DNA of 40,276 nucleotides from Hondaea fermentalgiana (Eukaryota > Sar > Bigyra > Thraustochytrida > Thraustochytriidae): the NCBI GenBank assembly GCA_014084085.1, contig NPFB01000096.1, positions 89,328 through 129,603 of the forward strand, given 5' to 3'. Positions within the stretch are counted from its first letter, which is position 1; each line of letters begins with the position of its first letter. This document shows positions 27,301 to 36,745 of this stretch, one piece after another. Position numbers and translations under genes: made by a program. A model generated the notes under the pieces. It saw only the letters and a list, made by a program, of their open reading frames with translations, had not been told where the DNA came from and made no database searches.

Positions 27301-28357
27301 CAGAGTTGCCACTTTGCGCGCCATCAAAAATACGCCGTGCCCGGACACACCCGAGGGCACGGATCAAGAGCCCAACGCCGATGAGTCCTCCGACGCCAGC
27401 AAGTCTCCCGACGCCGAAGAGATCGACCTCGTGCACCTTGTCTGCGAACGTATTGCCCAGGGCCAGTCGCTACCGCTGTCAACGCTCGAGACACTCTGTG
27501 CGCAGACTGCTTCAGGGAGACGTGCCCTTTGGCCTTCGTCCGCTTCGCGGGTCGACGAGGCCATATCTGTAGTCACAAAGGTGCTCAACGCCGCAGCTTC
27601 TTCCGCTTCACCTCTGGCCGCCGCTAACAGCACCACCCCCACCAAGGTGATGTTCGCCTCAAGTCTTGCGAACGATGAAAATCTTGCCCATCGGAGTAAT
27701 GGCGATACTCGAGCCAACGCCGACATTCCGGCTCCGCCGACGCTCGAAGAACTTACTGACTTGCTTGCGGCCAAGGTTCGCGCCAACGGAGATGAATCTG
27801 GTACTGCAAGGCGCGATTTTGCCAAGATCGCACGGGGTTACCTGCATCTGCTGCAAGAGAAGAAGGCTTTCGCGCTTCGCGCATCGACAAGAGAACCTTC
27901 ACCCGCTCACGCCAATGGCACTCCATCTGGGGTGTCGACATCGGGTGACGTAGACGCCGAGCAAGGGAGCGAAGCAGCTCTCTTGCCTGCAGCGGAGAGC
28001 AGCCAAAGTCGTCTCGAGACAGGTCTGCCGCAATCGAGCTCTACGCCCGCGCTCGATGGGTTGAAGAGCCCTACTTCTGGTGCTGCCGGGTTCGTCGACA
28101 AAAAGCTGGCCGCTTCCGTGGTAGCCAAGTGTATCGAGCGCAACTGTCGTCGGGACTGTCTTGATGTCGTGGCCCGCGTGCTGGACTTTGATGACGACGA
28201 ACGTCGTCGCGTCGGTCTCCTGGGCAGTGGCGGGTTCTGGGATTCCATTCTTCCCGACTGGTCTCGAGGCCAAGCTCGGGCTGCAGCACTGAACGCGGGC
28301 GACCAAGGGTTTACAGACATGTTGGCCGACTTTGTAAATGACGAAATTCATCAGTAG
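24302..28357 (+). CDS. golgin-like coiled-coil protein with GRAB-like C-terminus
   Basis: Protein of 1,351 aa; start ATG at 24302 (gccATGc). It begins with an amphipathic-looking MLSAFSRLLK, then about 500 disordered residues rich in Q, N, H and S (95-330). Residues about 535-970 are a long coiled coil. C-terminal residues about 1265-1310 (VDKKLAASVVAKCI, then DVVARVLDFDDDERRRVGL) follow the GRAB pattern of Rud3/GMAP-210, which binds Arf1 at the cis-Golgi; a relation to GRIP domains is also possible. By analogy it would tether vesicles or organise the Golgi. Inside the coiled coil a module recurs with about 61-residue spacing: LFPS, then GNDD.F, then ELEQTC. Two DPF tripeptides (about 280 and 746) could bind adaptor ear domains. 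It converges with the next gene, 193 bp away. Family assignment is by pattern only. Confidence 0.75.
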   Translation: MLSAFSRLLKVEEVEVEEVDGELRVVGGDEDGHERAGASTGAGAAAGGVYAAGWEEHGGGNGPAGPATAPNEGGETTWGNNDVAANAFQHEGPGLVTNEVMTGVPSSQHQQYDVQQHWQHQNGKYHSQNGGYDHQGYQQQPNGHYFQQNQGYQYNNGAHQNNDGELQHHDPSNALGQSHLMSQNPAHLQSTQPFQDSYQDQSWSQSQSQSQSTRESGSFDAVDLGEADLGEIDLNGPALDDSQDQHPPPTQDASSLFQSQAESTASDLFESSSSNDNNADPFASPPPMSQPQQAQQYPQETISLDIQNQTSAPNQDHRQEYAGSLESSGTLVSAIPPRLQEEKQTLETEESDTKSPFSMVFGSGLSKQFRKLRELTRMQPRAPNLKHDLVRALAQGLDTLDPQHLTELDRRVRQAHSTFASKSQSMTGQTGNDLNVSLETVDLFQASPVVSHRKTCERDLGLPRSLEELRAFPSDELARMDRAVRSHWATRQRLAHSPSEQGSPSPGQGPNSSPQQSGGFLSSAFGIKPISQEETSQLLRLDEREQELKDLELALAEREANVEFAETRLRHREQEFENEVCKTMLERSAQADQELVNERNAITENAHEIASLREQLARAQRSADDAREQSNARIVSLEQALQDAQTSSQALETKCREQTSLIARLEQSLDQQQGDLFPSHGPGNDDSFTQGQGGLDEHGAKMQELEQTCQSQAKRVAELEAVLAQRQQTKQQQQKELFPSSVFGNDDPFAPSSQGAEESGRIQELEQTCRAQASQIAQLEHDLAQAQAQARAQTQTQTQTQQQDNKDMEQSETHSHELEQNCQRQTIRIVELEQALAQAQEQGREDASALDRRSHAQSTRIGDLEADLETKTNQVESLQNQLAQMHTQQEDLRKELQAVQGELAEARSQDEAQKERVHELEGKCNVLAARLQAAERGEVQQRLEATQITISVIAAELQDLDSTQEKLDFLNKVVEHSVMETNTKASLLLLQAGLIASLRNRVATLRAIKNTPCPDTPEGTDQEPNADESSDASKSPDAEEIDLVHLVCERIAQGQSLPLSTLETLCAQTASGRRALWPSSASRVDEAISVVTKVLNAAASSASPLAAANSTTPTKVMFASSLANDENLAHRSNGDTRANADIPAPPTLEELTDLLAAKVRANGDESGTARRDFAKIARGYLHLLQEKKAFALRASTREPSPAHANGTPSGVSTSGDVDAEQGSEAALLPAAESSQSRLETGLPQSSSTPALDGLKSPTSGAAGFVDKKLAASVVAKCIERNCRRDCLDVVARVLDFDDDERRRVGLLGSGGFWDSILPDWSRGQARAAALNAGDQGFTDMLADFVNDEIHQ

Positions 28358-28550
28358 TGAGCTAGCTACCAACTGCTTGCCGTCATGCTTGCTTTGTTCT
28401 CGTCGTAGTGAAAGGCAGGTGTCGCTGAAAAGGAGAGCTGAATGACCGCGTTTAGCGAAAAGTCATGCAAGAAAAACAAAAAAAAGGGTTGGAAAATGTC
28501 ATCTCTGACAGATGGTGAATCTTATTTGCTACTTTTGAAGCCTTTGAAAT

Positions 28551-29903
28551 TTAGGCGTTGATAATGTATGTTCTAGCGATCGGGAAGAGCATCTGGATCT
28601 CCCTTTCGTGTTGCTTGAAGAATCCGGAGCTGCGGCGAAGGATGGTGCTTGTTGCGCCGTTCCTGCGACCCCGGAGACAAACATTGAGTAGGTACATGAA
28701 GGCACGCACGGAAGTGTTGGAGCCCTGAATGATAAAAATGCAAAAGAGAACGCGTGCAAGGCAGTATGCGTCCTCGCAAATGAGCATGAGCGAAGCATAC
28801 TGTGTTTCGCTCTCCTCATTCTCAAAGAAGCGAATGCAGAAAGCGCGTTGTACACCTGGTACCGAATCAAGGGTGAAGCAGCGCGGCGCGAGCGCGAAAC
28901 GCTTGGCGTTGGCATCGTTGTGGTACCCGTTGCGAGTGGGGGTGGCAAGCACAATTTCGCGCCGCGAAGGCAGAATTTGGATCGTGCAGGCCTTGGGCTC
29001 GATCCCTTTGCCTTGAACAATGCCTCCATTGCAAGTAAAGGCGTCAGTGAGAGCGCGCTCATTGGGCGCAAGCTCTCGCATGACAGGGGCCGCTTTAGGT
29101 TTGGCGTTCTTCTTTGGCTGGGCTTGCGGGGCCACAGCCCGCTTCGGCTCAGCCTCCTTTTGTTCTTCTTCGATGCCAGCGTTCTTTTTCTCCTTGCTCG
29201 CCCGGGTTGGTTTTTTCAAGCACGACTTTGGCTTCTTCTCCTCCACTTGATCATCTGCCTCGGAAAAGTTGTGCAGAGCAAAGGATCCGCGTGAAGAATT
29301 GCTCTCCGATTTGGCTTTCTTCTCCTTTTCTTCCTTTTCTTTTTCCCTCGCCTCGGCCTTGGCCTTAGCCTTGGCTTTTTCTCTCTCCCTCTCTTCTCGT
29401 CTCTGCCGTTCCTCTTCCTTTTCTCTTTGCCGCTGTCTCTCCCTTTCTCTTTCTCTTTCTCTCTCCCTCTCCTTTTCCTTTTCGTCATCGTCGTCGTCCT
29501 TGTAGGGCTTGGCCCGGGAGGAATCATTTTTGCTGTCACTTTTCCAGGGCTTGGTATCACCGTCTAGCGGGACGAGAGGCGGGGGCATATCATCGTCGTC
29601 GTCATCGTTGTCATTGTCAGAATGCTCATCGTGATCGTTGGGAATCTGCATCTGCTGGACTTTCTCGCTAAAGGAGACCCTGCGCTTCGTGATCTTGCCA
29701 CCACCTCCTTCATCGTCAGAGTCATCGTCGTTATCATTCTTGCTACGGTTCGTCCTAGAGTTTTTGCCTCTGCCCATGTCGTTTCGCAGGGCGTCTTCCG
29801 CATCACGAACTTCATGAACGTTGCCTTCTTCGTCGGACTCCTCGCCCTCGACGTCCTCTTGGACGCAGTCCATGAACGCCAGTGACCCTCCAGCGAGCGG
29901 CAT
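28551..29903 (-). CDS. charged protein with PP1-docking RVSF motif and PH-like domain
   Basis: Protein of 450 aa. The frame runs to a TTG (29927); I use the first ATG (29903), and the ATG at 29873 is a second option. Residues 20-70 are acidic. KRRVSF at 73-78 is a textbook RVxF docking site for protein phosphatase 1, and KSCLKKP at 226-232 resembles the second PP1 motif (SILK type). Between them lie an acidic run, a long E/R single-helix-like region (about 145-200) and a lysine-rich part. The C-terminal 170 residues are compact and hydrophobic, with strands (CTIQILPSRREIVLATP, RAFCIRFFENEE) and a closing helix that resemble a PH domain. Inferred role: a PP1 targeting subunit at membranes or in the nucleus. 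No homologue is recognised over the full length. Confidence 0.7.
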   Translation of the reverse strand: MPLAGGSLAFMDCVQEDVEGEESDEEGNVHEVRDAEDALRNDMGRGKNSRTNRSKNDNDDDSDDEGGGGKITKRRVSFSEKVQQMQIPNDHDEHSDNDNDDDDDDMPPPLVPLDGDTKPWKSDSKNDSSRAKPYKDDDDDEKEKERERERERERERQRQREKEEERQRREEREREKAKAKAKAEAREKEKEEKEKKAKSESNSSRGSFALHNFSEADDQVEEKKPKSCLKKPTRASKEKKNAGIEEEQKEAEPKRAVAPQAQPKKNAKPKAAPVMRELAPNERALTDAFTCNGGIVQGKGIEPKACTIQILPSRREIVLATPTRNGYHNDANAKRFALAPRCFTLDSVPGVQRAFCIRFFENEESETQYASLMLICEDAYCLARVLFCIFIIQGSNTSVRAFMYLLNVCLRGRRNGATSTILRRSSGFFKQHEREIQMLFPIARTYIINA

Positions 29904-31307
29904 TGATCCTCCCAACACTGGCGTCAAGCGCCGATTTGAAGACCGAGCAGCGTCCTTGGCTTCTTCAAGTCAGACGCGTCCAAGAAGGACGCTCGCTGGT
30001 GGGCACGCAAAGCCTGAGATCGACGCCTTCGCTGACGCCGGTCACCGACGCTGGCGCCGATTGTACTGCCTAGGTTACGCTTTTGGCTTGCTCCACCGCT
30101 TGGCGTCGTCTCGCAGACAGTGCCGCGGGAGTCACGGGTCCGCGCACGCTTCCCTGTTGATAATGCGAACGCGCGCGAAGAATGGACTTAGCGTGGCCTG
30201 CTCGTGGTACTGGTCGAGGGTAGCAAGACCTCGTCAGGACCTCTCCCTATATTGCCAGCATATGAAAAGTACCCACTTGCCAAACAGTCCAGTCGAAACT
30301 GGACGAAGTGCTTTGCACAGTGACACCGCAACTGGGAACCCTGATCCGCGCCTGTCCGCGCTGCTGCACTGCGGTGAGGAATTTCGAGGAATTTCGAGGA
30401 ATTTCCAAGGCCCAAGACTCTCTCTCAATGCCTGCCTACCACTGTTTACCAGGAGCAAACTCAATGAGTGTCTGGAAAAGTTTGCTTCAACGCTCCTTTC
30501 AATCAATTTTGATCACCTGTGTGTCTGCGGGGACTGGCGGCTTAAGGGCGCCCAATCGTGTGTCCACTACGCGTTAGCTTTCAGAGCAGCTTCATCCGTC
30601 CATTGCCACGTGCTTGCTCTCGTTCTTTGATCACTGAGCGCTTGTGACTCCACTTCCTGGACATCGAGGCAATCTGCTGCCGCCACATGGAGCGGCCAGC
30701 CAAGTCACAGGCGTGCAGAGCATACATAGCCTACTCGGGACAAACAAAGCGAGCCCCTTCGCCTCATAGGCTTCGCAAGCTCCACCGGCTCAGCAGGCTC
30801 GACAGCCAGGCTCAGCACGCCCGCAGGCGCGTCACGCCGTACCGCCCGCCCGCTCCCTATCACATGCCCGCATGTTCCTGTAGAGCTGCCCGCCAGTGCT
30901 GGATGCTTTTGTGTGCGTGCAGGGCAAGCTAGCTATTCGGTCCTCCCCGGAAAGCGGGCTAACGGATTGATGGATTCCGCCTACAAGAGGCCTAACCTGC
31001 CAGCGCCGGCGGAACTGGTTTGCCCGACGGGGGTTTCGCCGGGCCGCGGGAATCGCCGAGCCACGAGCTGCACGCGGAGGACGAGGAGCAGCAGCTCTCG
31101 GGCAGCAGCAGCAGCCGCGCGCAGCAGGTCGGCAACGCAGGAGCGGTGGAGCGGAGAGCGGCGGCGGCCCGCGCGGAGAGTGCCCGCGCGCCCCGCGCTC
31201 GACGTCCGTCCGGCTGGTGTTTCTGTGCGCCCGGACCGCGCGCGGAGGGCTGGCGAGGAGCGAGATCGCGGACAAGGCGGCGAGAGCCTAGCGCGGCGCG
31301 GGAGACC
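29904..31307. other. divergent intergenic region, PP1-docking gene / mL43
   Basis: 1.4 kb without a supportable gene. It holds a 10-bp triplicate at 30373-30402 and a GC-rich tract with cagcag words (31085-31125) just before mL43. A 269-codon + frame (29821-30630) overlaps the 5' end of the minus-strand gene, has no motif and looks like chance. Confidence 0.5.
30373..30402. repeat. 10-bp tandem repeat x3 (gaggaatttc)
   Basis: Three perfect tandem copies starting at 30373, 30383 and 30393. The unit period matches one helical turn of DNA. It lies about 470 bp upstream of the minus-strand gene and 900 bp upstream of mL43. Confidence 0.95.
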
Positions 31308-31697
31308 ATGACCACGCGCGGGGTGTGGCATCTGCAGAGGCTGACGGTGCGCTACTGCCAGCACGGCGGCAGCAGCATCGGCACCCGGCAGTTCATCCGT
31401 CAGCTCCTGCCCGAGTTCGCAGAGAATAATCCCCAACTCACAATCGACGTCGTCCACCATGCCAACAAGCACCCGGTCGTGCTCGGCGAGTACCGCGGCG
31501 TGGACCCAAAGACGGTCGACTTGCGGAAGAAGACTGCAGATGAGGTCCTCAAGGTTTTCACGGAACTGAGGAATCAAAAGGGCCACAAGGTGACCAAGAT
31601 CAAGAGCCCCATCTATTCTAAAAATCCCTCTGTGCAGGGTGAGTGGCGCCCGGGCGTGGCCACCAAGATGGATTTCACCATTAAGGACCTCGACTGA
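31308..31697 (+). CDS. MRPL43: mitochondrial large-subunit ribosomal protein mL43
   Basis: Protein of 129 aa in the L51/S25/CI-B8 (thioredoxin-like) family. Evidence: an N-terminus close to that of animal mL43 (MTTRG), the QRLTVRYC strand with G-SS-G, TRQFIRQLLPEFAENNP, the central VLGEYRGV strand, and the diagnostic C-terminal NPSVQGEWRP. The frame is open further upstream but without an ATG, and the ATG at 31308 (accATGa) aligns with known starts. It is a structural protein of the mitoribosome large subunit. The N-terminus likely serves for import. An aataaa sequence lies about 110 nt after the stop (31807) and may be the poly(A) signal. No intron. Confidence 0.94.
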   Translation: MTTRGVWHLQRLTVRYCQHGGSSIGTRQFIRQLLPEFAENNPQLTIDVVHHANKHPVVLGEYRGVDPKTVDLRKKTADEVLKVFTELRNQKGHKVTKIKSPIYSKNPSVQGEWRPGVATKMDFTIKDLD

Positions 31698-32521
31698 TTA
31701 TCCTCCGCATAACTCTGCTTGCGCTCCTTATTCCAAGCTCGATGCAGCGAACGCAGAGCTCGTCTTTGCGTTGAGCTTTTTTCTTAACCCCAAACAGAAA
31801 AAATATAATAAAAAATGCCATGAGTATGCGCAATGCTGCCCAGAGCTCCGTGCATCTTGATGATCTGCGCAAGAGCCTTTTGCCGACTTTTTCTCTCGCG
31901 AAGGCCTTCGATCCACAACGATTTTCTTGAAAGGGGGAAGGAAAGGATCGCACGACTGTGTCTTTGATTCTTTAGTCACTGATGCCTATGCCATACTTTA
32001 CTGATGATTGAGCTGTAGTGGACCGCACGCTTTGCAAGCTTTTCAGCGATTCCTATGTTGAATTTTCCGTTGTATTTGGCCCAAGGCCCAGACAGACCTT
32101 CTTGATTCCGAATCTGTGCGTGTGCTTCTCATGAGTTTGCAGTAAAAGCAAGGTGTCACTGGTCCTGGACTCCTCTCGTCCGCAAGGTGAAGCGGTCAAG
32201 CTTTCTTGTTTGTACGAGAAGAGTTCAAATGCTTGGCATTAGAACAATATAAAGTTTAAGAAGCTTGGCATCGTCTACTTGAGACAAGTTGGGACTGGGC
32301 CCCCGACTTCCACTAGGAAAGGGCGGGAAAGAAAAGGAAAAGAACGCAACGTCCATTTTTCATTCCTTGCGTCGATGGTCATTGATGAATAAAGCAAACC
32401 GTCAGCCCGTGGCTCACGAGCGCAGCACGGCGCTGCGCAGCGTCAGACAGCGACGGATTGCAGAAAGCCAGGGCGTGCAAACGGGCAGAGCTGAGGCTGC
32501 GCGAGGCCAGAGAACTAGCAA
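31698..32521. other. intergenic region, mL43 / TPGS2
   Basis: A 3' UTR-like A/T-rich stretch (31780-31820 and about 32240-32270) followed by GC-rich DNA before TPGS2. An upstream TPGS2 exon could lie here, because the N-terminal 90 residues of that protein are not conserved; I found no clear splice pair. No other feature is supported. Confidence 0.45.
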
Positions 32522-33853
32522 ATGCGGCCCGCCGTCGGTCGGAGCAGCGAAGATGCGCGGCGTGGGGCGCGACGACACGAACTCAAAACCCTGTCGGCCG
32601 CGAGCCTGCTACAGACCCTGCCGGCGTCACGAGACGATGTGCTCGAACGCAAGACAGATCCAGAGTCTGAGACTCCAATTCAGATTTCTGCTGGCAGCGT
32701 GCGAGGACCACATGTGCGCGCAGGCTCTGTGTCGCGGGAGCAGGTCAAAGCTGGCACGAACCGGCAAACGTGCTTGAGTGCGAGCGCCATCGCCTCTTCT
32801 GCACTGGGCAAGGAGCTAAGCCAAGTCCACGCGGCAGTGGTTGCCCGCGGCGGTGGTATTTGGGCCCTTTCTGAAGTTCCAGGGGTTGACGAGCAGGCAG
32901 TAAAGCAGTGGGAGCGCGACCATGGCGTTGCCGTGGCTGCTGACTTGCTCGATTTCTTGCAGGCCACGGATGGCATTTTGGTACGATGGGCTGTCCCACT
33001 CTTTGGTCGCGTCAAAGACATTGGCTGTCTGCACGTGAACTCTTTGCGTTTTATTGATCCTGTTGCCTCGGAAGATTTGCGCGGTAGCCCGATAGCCAGC
33101 AGACAAGCTTTTGCCCTGGGAAAGCAAAAGCGTGTTGGCCTCACTGCCCTTGTTTATCCTCGAAGATATGTCTCGCGTCGAGAAGACCAACCTGAAGTAT
33201 GGTTTTGCGACCTCTCTGGTTCGTGGCACTTTATGGCAGCTCGTTTTGCGGATTACTTTCGTCTTGCGCTTGTCCACCTTGGCATTCGAGGATGGGAGTA
33301 TGCCTTTACGCCTGGAGGCCTGGACCCGGTACGTTGCACACTGTTCTTTTGTTATAAGCTCGGTTTTGCGTTTTAGTGTGGCACCTTGTGTCTCGATGCA
33401 GTTTCTCACCTTTTACTCTTTATGCTGTAAATACAGGATACGAAGCAATGGTTGCGGCTCATGGCGCCTGAACGTCTGGAGATTGATGAAACGCGCGCAG
33501 TCTTTGCGCCTGCATACTCTAATGCAGAAGACAGTAAGCCGTCGCAGTCAAAGTACGCCTTGCATCTCGTTGATGATTTGCGTGATGAAGATGAGACTCG
33601 GCCTTTGTCCGGGGCAGGGGCGGGGGCGTCGGCAGCATCACGCACCAAATCAACGCGCAAAGGCACCTCGTCCGGCAAGACCCGAAGTGTTGGGGGCAAA
33701 AAGAAAGCATTGGAGGCGTCGTCAAGTCGGAAGTCGCTCGCAAAGACCAAGTCCAAGGGGAAGACAGCCGCGGCGGGCGCTTCCTCGTCCTCGTCCTTGC
33801 TATCGTCGAGCACAAGACGACCAGAGTCTGCGCCGGCAAGAAGACCCATATAA
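32522..33853 (+). CDS. TPGS2: tubulin polyglutamylase complex subunit 2 (two exons)
   Basis: Exon 1 is 32522-33328 and exon 2 is 33437-33853, together 407 aa. The SMI1/KNR4-like domain (about 100-275) matches animal TPGS2: QWERDHGV..AADLLDFLQATDG, then PEVWFCDLSGSWHFM, YFRLALVHLGIRGWEYAF, and across the splice junction DPDTKQWL. The C-terminus is a disordered Lys/Ser-rich tail, also as in animals. TPGS2 belongs to the TTLL1 complex that polyglutamylates tubulin in cilia and centrioles, so this organism probably makes cilia at some stage. The first 90 residues are not conserved and the start ATG (32522) is uncertain; an upstream exon is possible. No overlap with other genes; convergent with glutamate dehydrogenase. 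Confidence 0.9.
33329..33436 (+). other. intron of TPGS2 (108 nt)
   Basis: Donor GTACGT directly after the CCG proline codon and acceptor TACAG before GAT. Phase 0. Removing it restores the conserved DP|DTKQW junction seen in animal TPGS2, while the intron itself contains in-frame stops. Confidence 0.93.
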
Positions 33854-34534
33854 GGTGTCTCCAAGTCAAGTCTGCCCGTTGCGTTGCTTTTGCACAACCT
33901 TCTAATTGCATGTATCTCCTATAGATTTTGTCGAACCTGGTCGTTGTGTTTCTTTTGTGGCTTGAGACGCACAACCACACTTCTGAATGCATGTACTGTT
34001 CATAAAACCTATCTTAGCCTGCTCGTTGCATTGGTTTTGCAACTTGAGACGTAGAACAGACCCAGTAGGGATGTGTGTTCCTCTTGTGACGACATCAAGC
34101 ACCAGACAACTTCTCAGGATGAGTGAAATCGTTAAAGTTGGAAGCTTATCCTGAAACGGAAGAGACACTCTTGACCTCTTTCTGCGGATAATAATAAAGG
34201 AAAAAAGATGCAAGTATTCCATCCGTCACCACCCCACGCAAGCCTGTACAAGCGATAGTAACTTTTCAATGTCGAAGTTGCGCAGCTCGAAAAGCCCGGA
34301 TTCGCGCGCTTCAGGCTGAGCCGAAACCGGGCGCCCTTGCTGCGGTCTGCGAAACACAAGTGTCGGTGTCCATGACTCGGATAAGATTGCTGAAAGGAAA
34401 CAAACAAAAAAGAATGGAGGAAATGGCTTCTACAGGGCGCGCAGCAGGATCAAGTCTGGCGCAGCTAGATATACTACTTTATCTTTCTTGTGTGGGCGAA
34501 CTAATAAAAGCAAGCACGCGTGGAAATCTACAAT
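33854..34534. other. convergent 3' intergenic region, TPGS2 / glutamate dehydrogenase
   Basis: 681 bp with A/T-rich composition typical of 3' UTRs. An imperfectly repeated phrase containing gcattgcttttgcaac-like words with nearby aacttgagac occurs near 33880-33970 and 34020-34055, possibly an old local duplication. No ORF or RNA gene is supported. Confidence 0.45.
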
Positions 34535-36053
34535 TTACACAGCGCCCTGCTGGTACATGGCCTCTGCGACCTGGCGAAAGGCGCCGAGGTTGGCACCCTT
34601 GACGTAATCAACATGATCCTCACCGTCAACCTTGCCGTTCTCGACACAGGTCTCGTGAATGCTCTTCATGATGGAATGGAGCTTCTCGTCGACCTCCTCG
34701 CGCGACCAGGAGAGACGCATGGAGTTTTGCGACATTTCGAGGGCCGAGACGCCGACGCCGCCAGCGTTGGCCGCCTTGGCGGGGCCGAAGAGCACCTTTT
34801 TCGATTGAAAAACCTCAATGGCTTCGGGTGTGGAAGGCATGTTGGCACCCTCGCAGACGCACTTGACTCCGTTCTCGACAAGCTTTTCTGCGTCCTCCTT
34901 CTCGAGCTCGTTCTGCGTCGCGCAGGGGAAGGCAATATCGCATTTGACGGACCAGGGCCGCTCGCCCTCCATGTACTCGACACCGTCGTACTTGTCAGCA
35001 TATTCCGACATGCGTCCACGGCGGTTGAGCTTGAGGTCCATGATGAACTCTAGCTTATCATCATCGATACCTTCCTTGTCGTAAATGGAACCGGAGGAGT
35101 CGCTGAGGGTGACGACCTTGGCGCCGAGCTCGATGAGCTTTTGCGTGAGGTAGATGGCGACGTTGCCCGAGCCCGACGCCGCAACCGTGAGGCCCTTGAG
35201 GGGCGACTCGTCGCCGCTGTCCTCGGACTGGGCTTGGCGGAGGATGGCGTCCGCAAAGTAGACAACTCCGTATCCAGTGGCCTCGGGGCGGAGGTTGCTG
35301 CCGCCGAGGAGAGCGGGCTTGCCCGTAAGGATGCCCTCGAAGCGGTTGTGAAGCTTCTTGTACATGCCAAAGAGGAAGCCGACCTCGCGGCCAGCCACGC
35401 CAATGTCGCCAGCAGGAACGTCGGTGTTGGGGCCAATGTGACGGAACATTTCGGTCATGAAAGCCTGGCAGAAGCGCATGACCTCGTTGTCGCTCTTGCC
35501 CTTGGGGTTAAAGTCGGAGCCTCCCTTGCCTCCGCCAATGGGAAGGCCCGTGAGGCGGTTCTTGAGCACCTGCTCGGCACCTGTGAGCGCAAAGCGTATA
35601 CGCGTCAGTGTGGCATTCCTTGGCTTGGGCCGGTGCGATGTGACCTTCTTTGTCTCTCTCCCTCTCTTTCTCTCTGCGTGCTCGCGTCAACTTACCAAGA
35701 AACTTGAGGATGTCAAGCGTCACGGACGGGTGGAAGCGAAGGCCGCCCTTGTACGGTCCGCACGCCGAGTTGAACTGCACGCGGTAGCCGCGGTTAACGC
35801 GGGTGGCGCCGTCGTCGTCCTGCCACACGACGCGGAACATGACTACGCGCTCGGGCTCGACGAAGCGGGAGAGGATATTGGCCTCCAGGTACGGTTTGCC
35901 GTCGTCGCTCTTGAGCCAGTCCCAGACCGATTCTACAATCTCTCCCATGGCCTGCACGAAGTCACCCTCGCCGGGGTTCTTCTTCTCGAGCGCCTCGATG
36001 AACTCCTTCGCGCTCTTGAAGTCCGCATCGCTCATGGCCTTTTCCTCGGGCAT
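34535..36053 (-). CDS. NADP-type glutamate dehydrogenase (two exons)
   Basis: Exon 1 is 36053-35696 and exon 2 is 35580-34535, joined in phase 1 within a glycine codon; 467 aa, close to the 447 aa of E. coli GdhA. It interconverts 2-oxoglutarate plus ammonium and glutamate using NADPH. Seen: GPYKGGLRFHP (K102), GGGKGGSDF with catalytic K138, PAGDIGV (D178), Rossmann GSGNVA, SDSSG after strand 2 (as in NADP enzymes), ATQNEL, and KAANAGGV. This is the hexameric class found in bacteria, fungi and many protists. The start could be ATG 36053 or 36035. Upstream the frame stays open for 87 codons without any ATG and encodes a hydrophobic segment, so an N-terminal targeting exon may be missing. Third positions are strongly G/C. 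Confidence 0.96.
35581..35695 (-). other. intron of glutamate dehydrogenase (115 nt)
   Basis: On the minus strand the donor is GTAAGT, a perfect consensus, and the acceptor is CACAG. It is phase 1, splitting the glycine of KFLG. The intron contains a pyrimidine/purine-rich gagagaaagagaggg tract. Joining the exons restores the conserved KFLG-AEQVLKN region. Confidence 0.95.
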
Positions 36054-36745
36054 CCTGCCTCCTTCACCTGATCCCTCCTTCACCTGCTCGTGCTCCTCGC
36101 TACCTCCCTCCTCGCGCCGCTGCTCGTGCTCCTGCTCCTCGGCCGTGTCGTCTTCTCCAGAATCGCAATACGGTTTTGCAGCTGCCGCCACAGCCGCAGC
36201 TGAGCAGGCAAGCAAGATCCAGAGCGCGCCAGGGAGAGGCGACGTGTTCCAGGTCCTCGTGCCGAGGCCCGCAGGCAGTCGCAGCTGCAGCAGTGCAGCT
36301 GCAGGCCGGAGCAAGCGTTGCTATCTTCGCGGCCAGCTTCGCTCGCTCGCCGTCTTCTTCACCGCGGCCGCCCGCACCGCGCCCCGGGCGAGTGCGGGGG
36401 CGGCGCAGGCAGGTGTTGGCAGGGAGGGGGCGTGTTTTCCTCGGGGCTGCGAGGCGCTCGGGCCAGGCGGCTGCGGCAGGCAGGCAGTGACTCGCGGAGG
36501 CTCACCGCGGCGGCACGAGGCATTGTCAACGAGCCCAGGCCAGAGCCTCGCGGCCGCGGCGTGCAGCGCAGCGGAGGCTGGCGGGAGGGGAGAGGGACCA
36601 GGGGCCGCGAGCGGGTGACAGTGACGCGGCGGCGGAGGAGGAGAAGTTGATGATTATGAAGACGAGAAGAAGAAGATGATGAAGAAGATGATGATGATCA
36701 AGGTGAATGATGACGATGAAGAAGAAGAGGAATGAGGAGCTCGCG

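Noticed and set aside
29821..30630. 269-codon + strand ORF
   Set aside because: It overlaps the 5' end of the minus-strand PP1-docking gene and has no motif or codon bias like real genes here.
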